Of a stretch of DNA of 64,000 nucleotides, positions 11,639-22,678 are shown piece by piece. The position numbers and the translations under genes are program-made. Origin of the DNA: Solen grandis (Eukaryota; Mollusca; Bivalvia; Adapedonta; Solenidae); assembly GCA_021229015.1 (NCBI GenBank), contig CM037788.1, forward strand, positions 49,007,296 through 49,071,295, read 5' to 3'. The notes under the pieces were generated by a model. It was not told the DNA's origin and did not search any database. It saw only the letters and a list, made by a program, of their open reading frames with translations. Within the stretch, counting starts at the first letter, position 1; every line of letters starts with the position of its first letter.

Positions 11639-13405
11639 TGTCTCACTTGCAGGCTGATCTGGTCTTAAACTGGTTTCTGTTGTTACATTCCTTAATAACC
11701 AAAAATCATGTATATTGAAATCCCCTTTTAACTTCATAATGGTTTCTTGGTTGTCTATATATAGAAAACAATTTTCAGTTTAATGAGTATCTTTACACTG
11801 CATTATTCTTTGTATTAATTTTACATAATAAGATGTCTGGAGCTGAAATTGTTGCTAGCAGACATTTGTGTATTTGGTCACTTTGTCTTTGTTTATTCAT
11901 GCGACCAGATAATATGACTGGGTTTGGGTATCTGAACATTTTGGTTTCAAAGTTTCTGATTTAAACATTCAAATAATTCAGTGTTCACCTGACCTCGGCC
12001 TTGACCTTTGACACCTGTGACCAATCAAAATTATTTCATCACTTAATTTTGAGTTGTCAAGTCACTCTGGCATATTTTGTACACATGTTGACTGCTTGTT
12101 TTTAAATAAATCTACACATGCTAATATAAAATCCTTTCAAACAATTCAGAGCAAACTTCTTATAGACCCACTATAGACAGGATGTGTTCTCAGAATTATT
12201 TGAACTAATAATATTGTTATGTGTCCATAGCAGGACATTTATCAGAAATTTCTGGGTCGCTGGACACTCCAGACCTTCATGTTAATCACACAGCCACATG
12301 ACAGAGCTTGACCATCTGACAGCTCTGTAACTTGATTGTCCAGTCAAGCACGACATCTCCATCGGGAGTCCGTGCAGATACAAGAATAAGCTTTAAATAG
12401 GCTCGCCATTAATGAGCTCACCAGTAATATCATAAGCTCACTTATAATGAACTTAACATAGATTGAATAAGCTTAGCTTAAGTGGTATGATCAAAAATAA
12501 ATTCTGATTTTTGTGATTCGGTGTTAACTTGGTGATCTTACTTGTGAAAATATAATTGTATCTGTAAATGATGTAGAGCAGTTCTTGGTAATGAAGGTTG
12601 AGGAGTGTCTATGGCAGATTAATTGAACAGAATTGTAAAGCTGAATTTCCATTTGAAATATTTTGATATCACTCTGTCAATCTTTTCAGATTATTTTCCC
12701 CCTATACATTACCCTTACATGTCAATCTCTTTTTCTGATATAATAAAATTGGTCATAATGGTTTTTGATAATAGTTTTAATTACAATAATTTCTTAAGAA
12801 GTTAGTTGTGATATAATTATAATAGTTATTATATGCATTCATCAAAAGAAAATATCTTATTTATGATGCAATTGTTACCATTCTTTTATTTATGTCTAGT
12901 ATGCAAATATGTGATCAGTGAACCGTCTTGTAGCTTAATTTCAACAAAAAAATTTCCCTAAATTGTTTTCAGGATTTTATGAATTGCAATTTAAAGATGA
13001 ACCATTCTGGCAATAATCATCTGTAAATAAATAACAATTTTCTTCTATAAATCGATGGTGAGCGATTTTTCAACAACTTGAAAAACATTCTGAGGCCTGT
13101 TGTTGAGGTAGATTATTGTTTATCATATACATGCAATAATTTTCTTTTTGGAAATGTGTATTTAAAAGTATTATGGCATCTGTTGCCATAGTTACAATCA
13201 TATATGTAAAAGAAAGCTGATACACTCCAGACAGGACAGACGTAAACAAATGGAATTGTTAGAATGAAAAAACAAAACAGAAAAAATAGTATTTGGTTGT
13301 CATCTTACTCAGAAATACATGTAATTCAAATTAACTTTTGATAGTAAATGAAATAAATGGTATTGTAAGACAATGAAGATTTATCTATACGTCCGTTCAA
13401 GTGCT
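11639..13405. other. AT-rich non-coding sequence, no gene recognised
   Basis: A GC-richer stretch at 12240-12370 is the only departure from background. It has no clean open frame with splice signals. Nothing else is assignable. Confidence 0.5.
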
Positions 13406-13597
13406 AAACACTCCGAAAGTCACATTATTCTGACAACAGGCCAACTGGTCCTGGAACTACCTGTTATATGTGCTGAGCACCAAGCAAGGAGCTACCAGTA
13501 CCATTTTTAATGAATTTGGTATGTAGCAGTTAGGGATTGAACCCAGAACTTTCTGCTTTGGAAGCAGAGGCTCTAACCACTCGGCCATTGGGAACGA
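13406..13597 (-). repeat. SINE, family 2, reverse orientation
   Basis: Reads as the complement of a family 2 element: 'agtcacattattctgacaac', 'aactggtcctgga', 'gctgagcaccaagcaaggag', 'ttggtatgtagcagttaggg', then an anticodon-arm-like 'ctctaaccactcggcc' matching a Leu/Ser-type tRNA head. The tail end is missing. Confidence 0.8.
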
Positions 13598-14489
13598 TGC
13601 AAGTGCTTACGTATGACTGTCTATATTTTGAAATATTCTGTCATGGTGATATGGCATCTATATCCTGTATGGTACTGCAGAGGATTTTCCTCCAGTAATA
13701 AACAAATTTTAATATACATTGATATTATATCATACAAAGTCGTGATCCACCTTCAGAAACAGCCTAATTGGGCACTATTCCTTAATATAATGGATCAATC
13801 TTGTAGATCTGACTATATAATCCAGCCTAGGATCTGTCCTGGGCCTCCTTGTAATTGATAAATAGACCGCGGATGATAAATGGCCGTAAAAACAGCATTC
13901 TGTCTGAGCTGGCTGCCCAGTTTGAGATTTTCCGCTCCACTCCAGGGAATCCAGCAGAAATTGAATAAATTTACAGTGATTTTAGGAGTATGGGAGTTTT
14001 GCGTAATACATATTTATTTCCAAAGTGATGTTACAAGTGTATATCGTTGTAAATCCTGATGCGATAGATCAGAAAAATGATTGGCAGTCGGACAAAGCGG
14101 CTTGTCAGAGGAAATACACAGCGAAGAATGTGGGGAGAGAAAAAGTATGACCTGAAATATTGGGAGATTTTATGTGTAAAGTGTTGTTTATGGAAAGTTT
14201 TGTTCATAAATATTTAATGTTTCCTAGCAAAGGGAAGAATTTATCTACCATCTATCCTGTCTAGAATTCAGCTTTTTGAAATTTTATTGCTTTTATTGTA
14301 ACTAAATTTGCTTTCCATTTTGTTTCCTTTTTTATTTTGCATTGTGGGAATTTAAGTTTCATGTTTCTTATGTTCTTGTATATTATAGACTGATGTATAA
14401 GTGTTCATCTGTTGCATCTTGAACCAACTACATAGTGAAACTGTGATGCTATGTTAGTCATTGCAATGTGGGTCATTTGAAATTTTACT
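13598..14489. other. non-coding sequence, no gene recognised
   Basis: A slightly GC-richer patch at 13860-13970 contains no clean exon. The remainder is AT-rich. Confidence 0.45.
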
Positions 14490-15288
14490 ACCATAATTAC
14501 TCAAGTATAGTGCGCTTTTCTGTGACTTCTATTTTGAATTCAGAGAATTCTTTTCATAGCTTTCCCAAACTCCGAAAGCCATATTGACGAAATCTATGGG
14601 TATTTTTCATACTGTAAATCAGTATTAAATCTTTAAATTGTGATCTGTTTGTGATTTCTATCATATTAGTGTGAAATAAATGCTTTTGAAATTATTGTTC
14701 TTGTATTTATAATTTATACTTATATCTTTACAATTCACTCGGAACTCACACAGTACTGTACATTACATGATAATTAATTGACGACATACAGCCAAATGTG
14801 ATGTTCGCATCATCATTACTGAGACCAACCAGGATTTTCATTATGTTCAGATTATACAATCGGTTGATTGTTGTTACTACATTCAAACGATATTATAGCT
14901 TGTTAGTTTCATTTTGGACAGAACTGTTTGGTTTATGATAATTGTGTACTTCGAATACTGACTGGAAAGGGACTTGCGACAAACTACAAGTGTCAGCATT
15001 TTTGGACTCTTACTCGAACTGTTGGCTATAATGAACATCAGTGTAACAATTCCAATCGAATATGGATACTAGAGGTGTGAATAGTAATTGTCGCATAACT
15101 GACCTGTGGAAGCAGCAGACATTTTTTTACTTGTAGTTCAATTGAGCATCCACAAACACCCGTGGCTAAACAAAATGGCAGCCTCCTCAATGTACGAAGA
15201 ATGATTGCACATTATAAAATAGATTTTAACCAAGGTTTTGAACGTACGCACTATTTATGGATGTGCACTATGCATGAGAGTTTATGGT
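14490..15288. mobile_element. possible inverted-repeat element, about 800 bp
   Basis: The left end (accataattactcaagtata then gtgcgc) is imperfectly complementary to the right end (gtgcactatgcatgagag then tttatggt), about 19 of 26 positions. A second 'gtgcactataagtactgt' block lies just outside. It may be a decayed DNA transposon or MITE. No ORF inside. Confidence 0.35.
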
Positions 15289-16365
15289 AAATAAAAAACA
15301 TAATGGGTATATTGCATTGCAGATGTCACTTAATATTTTGAAAATTAAAACTAATTTTCATTTATTTTCCCCAGTGCACTATAAGTACTGTATTGTTGGA
15401 AATTTTGTCAATCTGAATGGATGTTATTTCTCGTGGCTGGCAGAATGACAACTTTTTAGATGATTGTCATTTTGGGAATACAAGTATAAATGGGTACATT
15501 GAAAATATGCACCATGGATTTATGCTTTGTTAGGCCGTTAAGGTTTATCGAGAATGCTCAATACCTTACAACAAATAAGTTGTGAGTGAACCTCTATGTT
15601 TTATTGAAGTGTAGAGCCGCAACATGCTCATAACTTATAACTTCAATTTTCTATCTAATACAGTATATTCCGGTAATATTGATATTTCTAGGAAAACATG
15701 TATCAGCTAGCCTTAAATCACAGAAGTTGGCCTGATCATTATTCAAATGGTATATTCATTGATTTTGGTCTATCACTAACATGTTAAATGAGTTTGGTTG
15801 TGTCTTAGTAAGACAGATACGTTTGATGTTAATGTAGAATTCATGCTTGTTTGTCTAAAATTTTGATTCCGTAACAGTAATTAGGATTAATTTAAGTTGA
15901 TTAATGCTATTAAATTAAATTGATCATATTATGCTGTATTATTTAGGTAGTTTAAATTGAATATAACTTTAACGTTTAGGTGAAATGATTTAAAGGGGCC
16001 ATTAAAGAAATACTATTGTATTTCTAAAATGTAATCGTTTCTTGATAAAGCAAGCATATTTATTTAGAAATTTGAAAATTACACAGTTGCAGATTACCCG
16101 GAATACATCAGAGCATTTCCTTCATGTGCTGTCAAACAGAGACACATGAAATTCATCATTACTGATTTAAAATACAAAATATTGTATGAGTTTATAAGAG
16201 GTTGTTAGAACTAATAGCTTTGCACATCAGAAACAAAGATGATTTAATTGTCCAATGAGTCTTAAAGGAGTCACCATTGTATGTGATTTTTTGCGTTACC
16301 CTCCATTGTGCACATATCTGATACACTAGCAAGTAATTTAGGTCATTCTTTGTTATTTATAACAA
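15289..16365. other. AT-rich non-coding sequence, no gene recognised
   Basis: No open frame or repeat assignable. Confidence 0.5.
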
Positions 16366-16545
16366 AATTGTGCAGTGGTAGCATAACTGTCTGCAGGTCC
16401 AAAGGTTTTTGGTTCAAAACTTGTTGGGAGCAATGATTTTTCATGACCTTCCCAGATGCAAAGTACTTGTCCAACCCAAGAACTGTAAATAAGGATTAGC
16501 ATAATTTGTAAGAACTTGTTTGCCGATACATTGACTACACAGCCA
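16366..16545 (+). repeat. SINE-like repeat, family 3
   Basis: Head 'gcagtggtagcataactgtc' (A-box-like) and 'ttttggttcaaaactt' (decayed B box). The body 'catgaccttcccagatgcaaa', 'gtacttgtccaaccca' and the tail 'aagaacttgtttg' are shared with copies at 55695 (reverse), 56636, 57385 and 61635. Confidence 0.7.
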
Positions 16546-16549
16546 GTCA

Positions 16550-16790
16550 TTTACCCTTTCCTTCATAGAGGATACCATGAAAAGACCTATGCGAACAGCA
16601 TAAAACCAGATCAGCCTGCGAGTAACTCGCAGGCTGATCAGGTTTTATGCTGTTTGCTGCTCCTGAGTGGTCTGGAAATGAGGATTTTGTAATTAAATTT
16701 GGTAAGGTTTAACTGTGGTTTTCTGCAGATCAGGCTTTATGTGGTACCTATTGAGTGCGTCAGAATGAGTCTATTTGAGAGAAACGTATG
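16550..16790. mobile_element. piggyBac-like MITE, copy 2 (decayed 3' end)
   Basis: Same organisation as the 8411 copy, including the internal 'cataaaaccagatcagcctg' hairpin, which is here an essentially perfect palindrome. The left end lacks part of the TTAACCC motif (ttaccc) and the right end has mutated (gagagaaacgtatg instead of gagggaaagggtt), so the terminal repeats no longer pair. Confidence 0.8.
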
Positions 16791-17589
16791 AATCATTGAG
16801 TCAAATGAAGAACGCCTTATTGATATATACCAGCGTGACCTTCTTTTGCAGTGACATTACTATGATACTTGATTATATAATATAAGCCTCTCAGATGGTG
16901 TATACAGCTGTATCAGGCTTAAAGAAAATTGATTTTTCTTCCCTATATGTCATAGTTATGACTGTATTAGTTTATATAATTTCATTTCTCTCTTTGAATA
17001 ATTGAATTAGCTGATATCCCGAATGATCTTAGGCAAGCATCATGCATAATGTATTTAAAATATATGTACTGATATTTTAAGGTTTACATCATATGAAATA
17101 CTATAGATACACAGTGTTATGAGAGTACATATATATTGGAGGCATTTTGTACAAGATAAATTATGTTTGAAATTAAATGATTTATCAAACTTAAAAGAAA
17201 ATTTGAAGAAGTATAAATCACATAGAAAAATTTAATTCAATACATATTCATATATATATATCATCCCAGGAGTTTTCTTGTCTAATTATTTAAATATCAA
17301 TGAACATGATACAAGCATTTGAACATAAGTTTTACCAGACTTTCAAGTTTATTGTCAGAATTTATAATTTGCAGTGTAGATGTATTATTTTTTTGCCTCG
17401 AAATGACAAGGATATTGTTGGTGGGAAGTAGTTCCAACAAGTTTTATTATCATGGACTTTGATGAAAATACAAATAAACAACCCCATGCAATTTATTTTA
17501 AATGCCATTTTCAAGGATTTCCAATGAAATGATTTGAGCTTAATTTCTATTTTGTAAAAGTTAAAAAAACGATCCTCCTGATCAAAATA
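16791..17589. other. AT-rich non-coding sequence, no gene recognised
   Basis: No gene or repeat family recognised. Confidence 0.5.
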
Positions 17590-18488
17590 TACCGTAATCG
17601 TTTGAATATTAGCCGCAGTTTCATGCTAAATTTCATCAATTTAAACTGTGCATGCGGCTTATATATGGTATTACAACATAGTTTACTTTTTTCCGAACAT
17701 AAATCTACCGAGAATCGGTCTTTTACAAGCGCCGCCATTTTGTGTACTATTCTGCGGATTCGTATTAATTAAAGGTTACGGCGCATCACGTAAAATAAGG
17801 AACAATTTAATGACATATTTTACTTTTATAATTAAACGATTTATATGAAATAATATTTTTTTTTTATTTGAAATTTGGTGTTTTTGTGTTGTTTTTCTTG
17901 ATTTTTTAGTGTATTATTTTTAGGTAAAATGTGTGAAAAAATCCAGCCAATCACAGGCCGATATTCAATGAGTGAGGTCGAACAGGGATGGCGTCGGGTG
18001 GGATGGGGTGTCACTTTGACACTGTGTACCACAGGTTAATCAATACTAACCTGGCACTTACCTGACATATTTGAGAATGTATTGAGATGACACATTCAGC
18101 TACGATTCGCTTTATAAGCAGAATCATTTTGACCAAATTTCATTCTTGCTTTCGAGCTTGCCTAGCAAACTTCGATTGTAAAACAGATCTTTTCAGATCT
18201 TCCTTCACATTGTCAAACAGATCTTTTCCGATCTTCCTTCACATTGTCAAACAATAACTGTCTGTTATGGGCTGAACACGAGTAAGCTATTCGGCTACGT
18301 GTTATGGGTACGGGTTATGACTACTTTAAATTACGCAGCGTGTAAAAATTATGGGATACCAAAATGGCCGATCCCGACGATTTGTCCGCGGCTTTTATAC
18401 TGTATTAGGCGTTTTTTAACCGATTTGGGGACAATTTTCGGGATGCGGCTTATCCACGAATGCGGCTAATATTCGAACGATGACGGTA
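17590..18488. mobile_element. ~900-bp non-autonomous TIR element, Tc1/mariner-like
   Basis: The ends are inverted repeats of 28 bp with two mismatches: left 'taccgtaatcgtttgaatat' then 'tagccgca', right 'tgcggctaatattcgaacga' then 'tgacggta'. TA sits at both boundaries, which fits the TA target of Tc1/mariner elements. Further 'gcggctta' and 'gcggctt' motifs lie just inside each end. The interior has no transposase frame, so it is non-autonomous. It holds a 34-bp tandem duplication (18181-18248) and a YY1-like 'gccgccatttt' at about 17730. Confidence 0.6.
18181..18248 (+). repeat. 34-bp tandem duplication
   Basis: Two adjacent copies of a 34-bp unit beginning 'aaacagatcttttc' and ending 'cttcacattgtc', differing at one base (tcagatct versus tccgatct). 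It lies inside the TIR element above. Confidence 0.9.
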
Positions 18489-19667
18489 TAATGAATTGTC
18501 TTTGAAGGGATTTCAAGATGTGGAACCCATTGAAAGTTATATAATATTTCATGGCAATTTTGCTGTGTTATATAGATATTATTCAGAAGCATTGACCAAA
18601 CATTGGCCTGAACTATTGGCCAAACAAAATCAAAAAAAAAATCTATGAAAGCAAGTCTACTTGAGTCAGCAACACTAACCACCATACTCCAGATGCCCCC
18701 TGGGGACGCCAGTGCATGCTGAGTCAGCGGCAATGATAAGTGATTATGGACCATGTCTTTTGATAAATATTTCTTGCAACTTCAGTACCTGATCACAATA
18801 GAAATTTACATTTACTGTCAGAGCTTATACAAGCCATGTGTTTGAGAGGCCAGACTTTATCTTCATGAGATTTATGTGTCGCTGGAAAAAACATCCTTAT
18901 AAAGCAAGTGTGATAAAGCCCATCTGACATGGAGAAGTAAATGTGTTATCATGATTTGGAAAAATGTCTGGCAACAAACATTATCTGCAGTCATCTGCTC
19001 CGTAATGCGATGATTTTATAAGACAATAAACCAATGTGTCTCTTGAAGTTTGAATGGTTCTTCCTGTTCTGTTTGAGATCAAAAGATTGAATAACTGTTG
19101 GAACAATTATATCGGGAAGCCCATCAATAAGACTAGACCTAATAAAATGACATATCGTCAGTTGGTGTTATTATTTCAAGGGAAAAACCATGTCATGCTT
19201 ATTCGATGTTGCGTTCATTTCTAATCATTGGCCATTTCGCTAGAATCATTGTCGGTGTCGGTATGAAAATTTTCATTATCTTCGACACCCTGTTGTGATA
19301 TAATGACGACTTATTGAACTCTGGGATGCTGCGCTTGTTTAGAGTCAAATAAGCAGAAATAACGGGCTTGCAGTCCACTTTGGTCCCTTAAATACAGCTC
19401 ACGGCTAATCCAATATAAATAAATGAGGGGAGGAGAGACTGCAGTCTGCTGATGTCCAGAGACACAATGGACATTTTGTAAAGCTTTTGTTAACATGGGG
19501 CCATCACATGATTTCATTTGCTCTTAACTGGAGCTTCAGAGGGTGCAGACACCATGGGATAATGCACATATTGGGTCTTATCTTTAAAACCCTTAAACAT
19601 TCAGTTATGCCATTTTGGGGGCTATAGGTGCAAACTAATTAGTAACTGGTTTTCTAATATTGCACAA
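18489..19667. other. non-coding sequence, no gene recognised
   Basis: Open frame 18416-18754 on the minus strand overlaps the end of the TIR element and is not supported. Nothing else seen. Confidence 0.45.
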
Positions 19668-20175
19668 ATTTATGAAATAAAAAAATGGGGATGTCCGTGC
19701 TACTTTTTGAGTTATCTGCCCCTGTAAATGAGTTTTTGACTCTTTTCTGTCATTTTCAAGGGCAATTAACTTAATATTATAGGCTAACAACACCTCATTT
19801 GATTTCAACTTGATGTTTGGTACATTAACCCCTATCACTGTGTAATAATTGTTGAAATTCTATGCAACAGTTTTTATACTTAAGTCACAAATGCTAACAT
19901 TTAAAAAATATTCTTAATTTTTTTCAAGAAAAACAAAATATAGTTATTTGCTAAAACATTGTGAGAAATCAGTCAGATGAAATTGTTTTAAAATTTGCAT
20001 ATTGACTAAGACTGAAACAACAAACAATAATGTGAAATAAAATAAGGTATCGATAGGCTTATTTTTAAGTTATCTGCCCTTGGAAATGACAGAAAAGAGC
20101 CAAAAACTCATATACAGGGACAGATAACTCAAAAAGTAGCACGGAGACCCCCATTTTTTATTCCAAAAATTTGTT
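19668..20175. mobile_element. foldback element with 'gttatctgccc' arms, member A
   Basis: Arms at 19668-19772 and 20067-20175 are inverted copies, close to 90% identical over 19693-19772 versus 20067-20148. Each contains 'tactttttgagttatctg' and 'ttttctgtcatttt', spaced by about 295 bp of AT-rich sequence. The same motif occurs in the longer foldback at 32929-33656, so these look like one family. No coding sequence. Confidence 0.7.
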
Positions 20176-21043
20176 TCTAGTGTGATTCTCTATAATCATG
20201 CCAAGTTTGAATAAATTCCGTTCACTAGTTTTGATTTTCCTTCTTTGTCTATATAGTAAAATGGAGCTATATTGTGATACACGCCTTTAACCAGAGTTTG
20301 GAGCTTCAAGACAGTGCTATAAAAGATTTTTACTGAATTCATACTAAGTTTTAAAGTACATTTGGAGACGTTGATACAATGATGTATATATGATAACATT
20401 TGTTTGTTGAACATTTGTTTTTCATGTCTGTTATTTATGGACTGGTTTCCTTTGAAGACAGTAGCAAGCATTAATTTTACATGAGTTTCATTGTCATTTT
20501 TATTGATTTAAAAAAGTGAAATATAAAATGCTTTGAGGTATGAGCCAAGCTACTTTTTCAGGACATTTTTAATACTCTTTGTCCATACATATTTCACATT
20601 GTAGTGCCATTCAGGGACTCCGTCAATACACTCATTTTTTTAATATCATGCTGTCAAACCAGGCTTATCATAACCATTGTCTCTTTCATTGTTTTATTGT
20701 GTACAACTGTATGGTCATTCATACCTTGGAACAGGCGGTTTGTTTTATGTTTGAAGGAATATAATTTTTTTTATATTCATCTAGGCCTTGATATTCTGTA
20801 GTAGAGAACTTGATCTCTTAATTGGATGCATATACTTTGTCATGGTATACAGGTATAGCAAAAGAATTTTGTTTTAATAATCCTGTTTAATTTGATCTAA
20901 AATTAACTCTGGTTTAACAAACTATAGTCTCTTGCTATTTTTCAAAATCAATGTGCAAAAAAAGCTGTTTGTTAATTGCAGTTGATGTTTCTTTTTAAGA
21001 GAGCAAAGATGTTGAATGATTGTGTCATTTAAAGGTGTCAGGA
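20176..21043. other. AT-rich non-coding sequence, no gene recognised
   Basis: The part up to about 20265 shares the 'gattttccttctttgtctat' block found at the right end of the 32929 foldback, so it may be an extension of that element. The rest is unassigned. Confidence 0.45.
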
Positions 21044-21250
21044 TACCGTATACACCGACAGATTAGGCACACTGTTTTTCCAGATAATTCAGGTTTATCG
21101 AGGGGGTGCGCCTTATACTATAATTTTCAGTTTGTTTTTGTTTTAATCTCCGAGAAGTGAAATTTACCAGTATATGATCTTAGAAAATGGATATACTGAA
21201 AGCCAATGAATACGATAATAGCTGCGTCTAATCTGCCCATGTGTACGGTA
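21044..21250. mobile_element. ~207-bp MITE with 'taccgta' ends
   Basis: Left end 'taccgtatacaccgacagat' then 'taggc'; right end 'gcgtctaatctgcccatgtg' then 'tacggta'. The arms are complementary with several mismatches over about 26 bp, and TA sits at both edges. The end motif resembles that of the element at 17590. No ORF. Confidence 0.55.
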
Positions 21251-21840
21251 CTGTTTTAGCTATACCCCAGCATCACGGAAGTGAGGGCTATATATGACAT
21301 ACTATATACCATACCGGTCACATGCTATCCTACACTAATATTACATGGAGGTTGAAGGCCCCTTTAGTGGTACCTCGAATTTGATCTTAGTTATAAGTCT
21401 GCTGTTCTACATCGTGTCTTTTAATGTCTTATTTTCACTGTAAAAGATGAACAAAGATGACCCAATTTATTACATGACACAAACACAGCACCTTTTGTAA
21501 AGAAAAATTCACAGGAAAAATATCATTTTACATCTGTGAATTTACACTTATGAAGATTTTTTATCATGCAAAGCTTAGTGAAACGGGCCCCTGGTTCTAG
21601 TTAGCATGCTTGCTTCTTACCATGGCAACCTGGGTTCCGTTAAAAATGGTTTGCCGATTTGGACTTGTTGGTTTTATTTTATAATAAATGACAGTAGTCT
21701 GGGAAACAGTTATCTGAATGCCGTGCCTTATCCGGAATATATATCAAGTTCCAACACAGTCTCCATAAATTACTTTGCATGATACCAAATATACAATCAT
21801 GTTCTCTCAGTTGTAAAAACATTCTCATAATCTGACAACC
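21251..21840. other. non-coding sequence, no gene recognised
   Basis: Nothing assignable. Confidence 0.45.
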
Positions 21841-22678
21841 TTATATCCTCCTTTGGTTTTTATACGCCGCCGGAGGCGGTCGTATATTGGCTTCATCTTC
21901 TCCGTCCGTACGTACGTACATCCGTATCTTGTGAACGCAACTCCTCCTACATTTCTGAATGAATCTTTTCAAAACTTGGTCAATGTCATTACTATAATGG
22001 GTAGATGTGCATGAAGTGGCGATTTTCCGGTCCATTGATTTTTACAAGATTTGTGTCCCTTGAAACTTAGTCTCTGTAGCTGATTGATATTGCAGCCTTG
22101 TGAACGCAACTCCTCCTACATTTCTTAATGAATCTTTTCAAAACTTGGTCAATGTCATTACAAGGTAGATTGCATGAATTTAATTTCTTGTTTCCAATCT
22201 TTTCAAAACTTGGACAATGTCATTACTATACTGGGTAGATATGCACAAAGCAGGGATTTTGATGTTCATCAATATTTGCAATAGTTTTGCCTTTCTAAAC
22301 ATGGTCTCTTGAAAACACAACTCAAGTTTCTAAACAGGTAAAAGTGCATAAAGCAGGGATTTTCTGTTACAGTGATTTTTGCAAGAGTTATGTGGAGAAA
22401 GAAAAAAGAATTCATATTGATACTGCTATTTGACCTACTGTCATATTGGAAGCATTTTTAGGGTTCTATCTCTGTTCAGCTAAATTAATTGGTCTTACAG
22501 ACTTCATTATGAGCTTATGCTTACAGAAATGTTAAAAAGACCCCTCTTGGTCTTTATATTTTGTGGCGGCGTATATTGTGGCATCACTGGCACTCTTGTT
22601 TAAATTAAAAGACCCCTCTTGGTCTTTATATTTTGTGGCGACGTATATTGTGGCATCACTGGCACTCTTGTTTAAATT
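21841..22678 (+). repeat. composite interspersed repeat with internal duplications
   Basis: Opens with a GC hairpin (tatacgccgccggaggcggt). It then contains at least two diverged copies of a module with 'gtgaacgcaactcctcctac' and 'tcttttcaaaacttgg(t/a)caatgtcatta'. It ends in a 72-bp tandem duplication (22535-22606 and 22607-22678) that differs at one base and carries 'gtatattgtggcatcactgg'. Class unknown. The 'tatacgcc' start and 'ggcgtata' near the end could be degenerate inverted ends. Confidence 0.6.

Noticed and set aside
18055..18061. Strong GTAAGT donor on the minus strand
   Set aside because: It lies inside the TIR element at 17590-18488 and no open exon precedes it.
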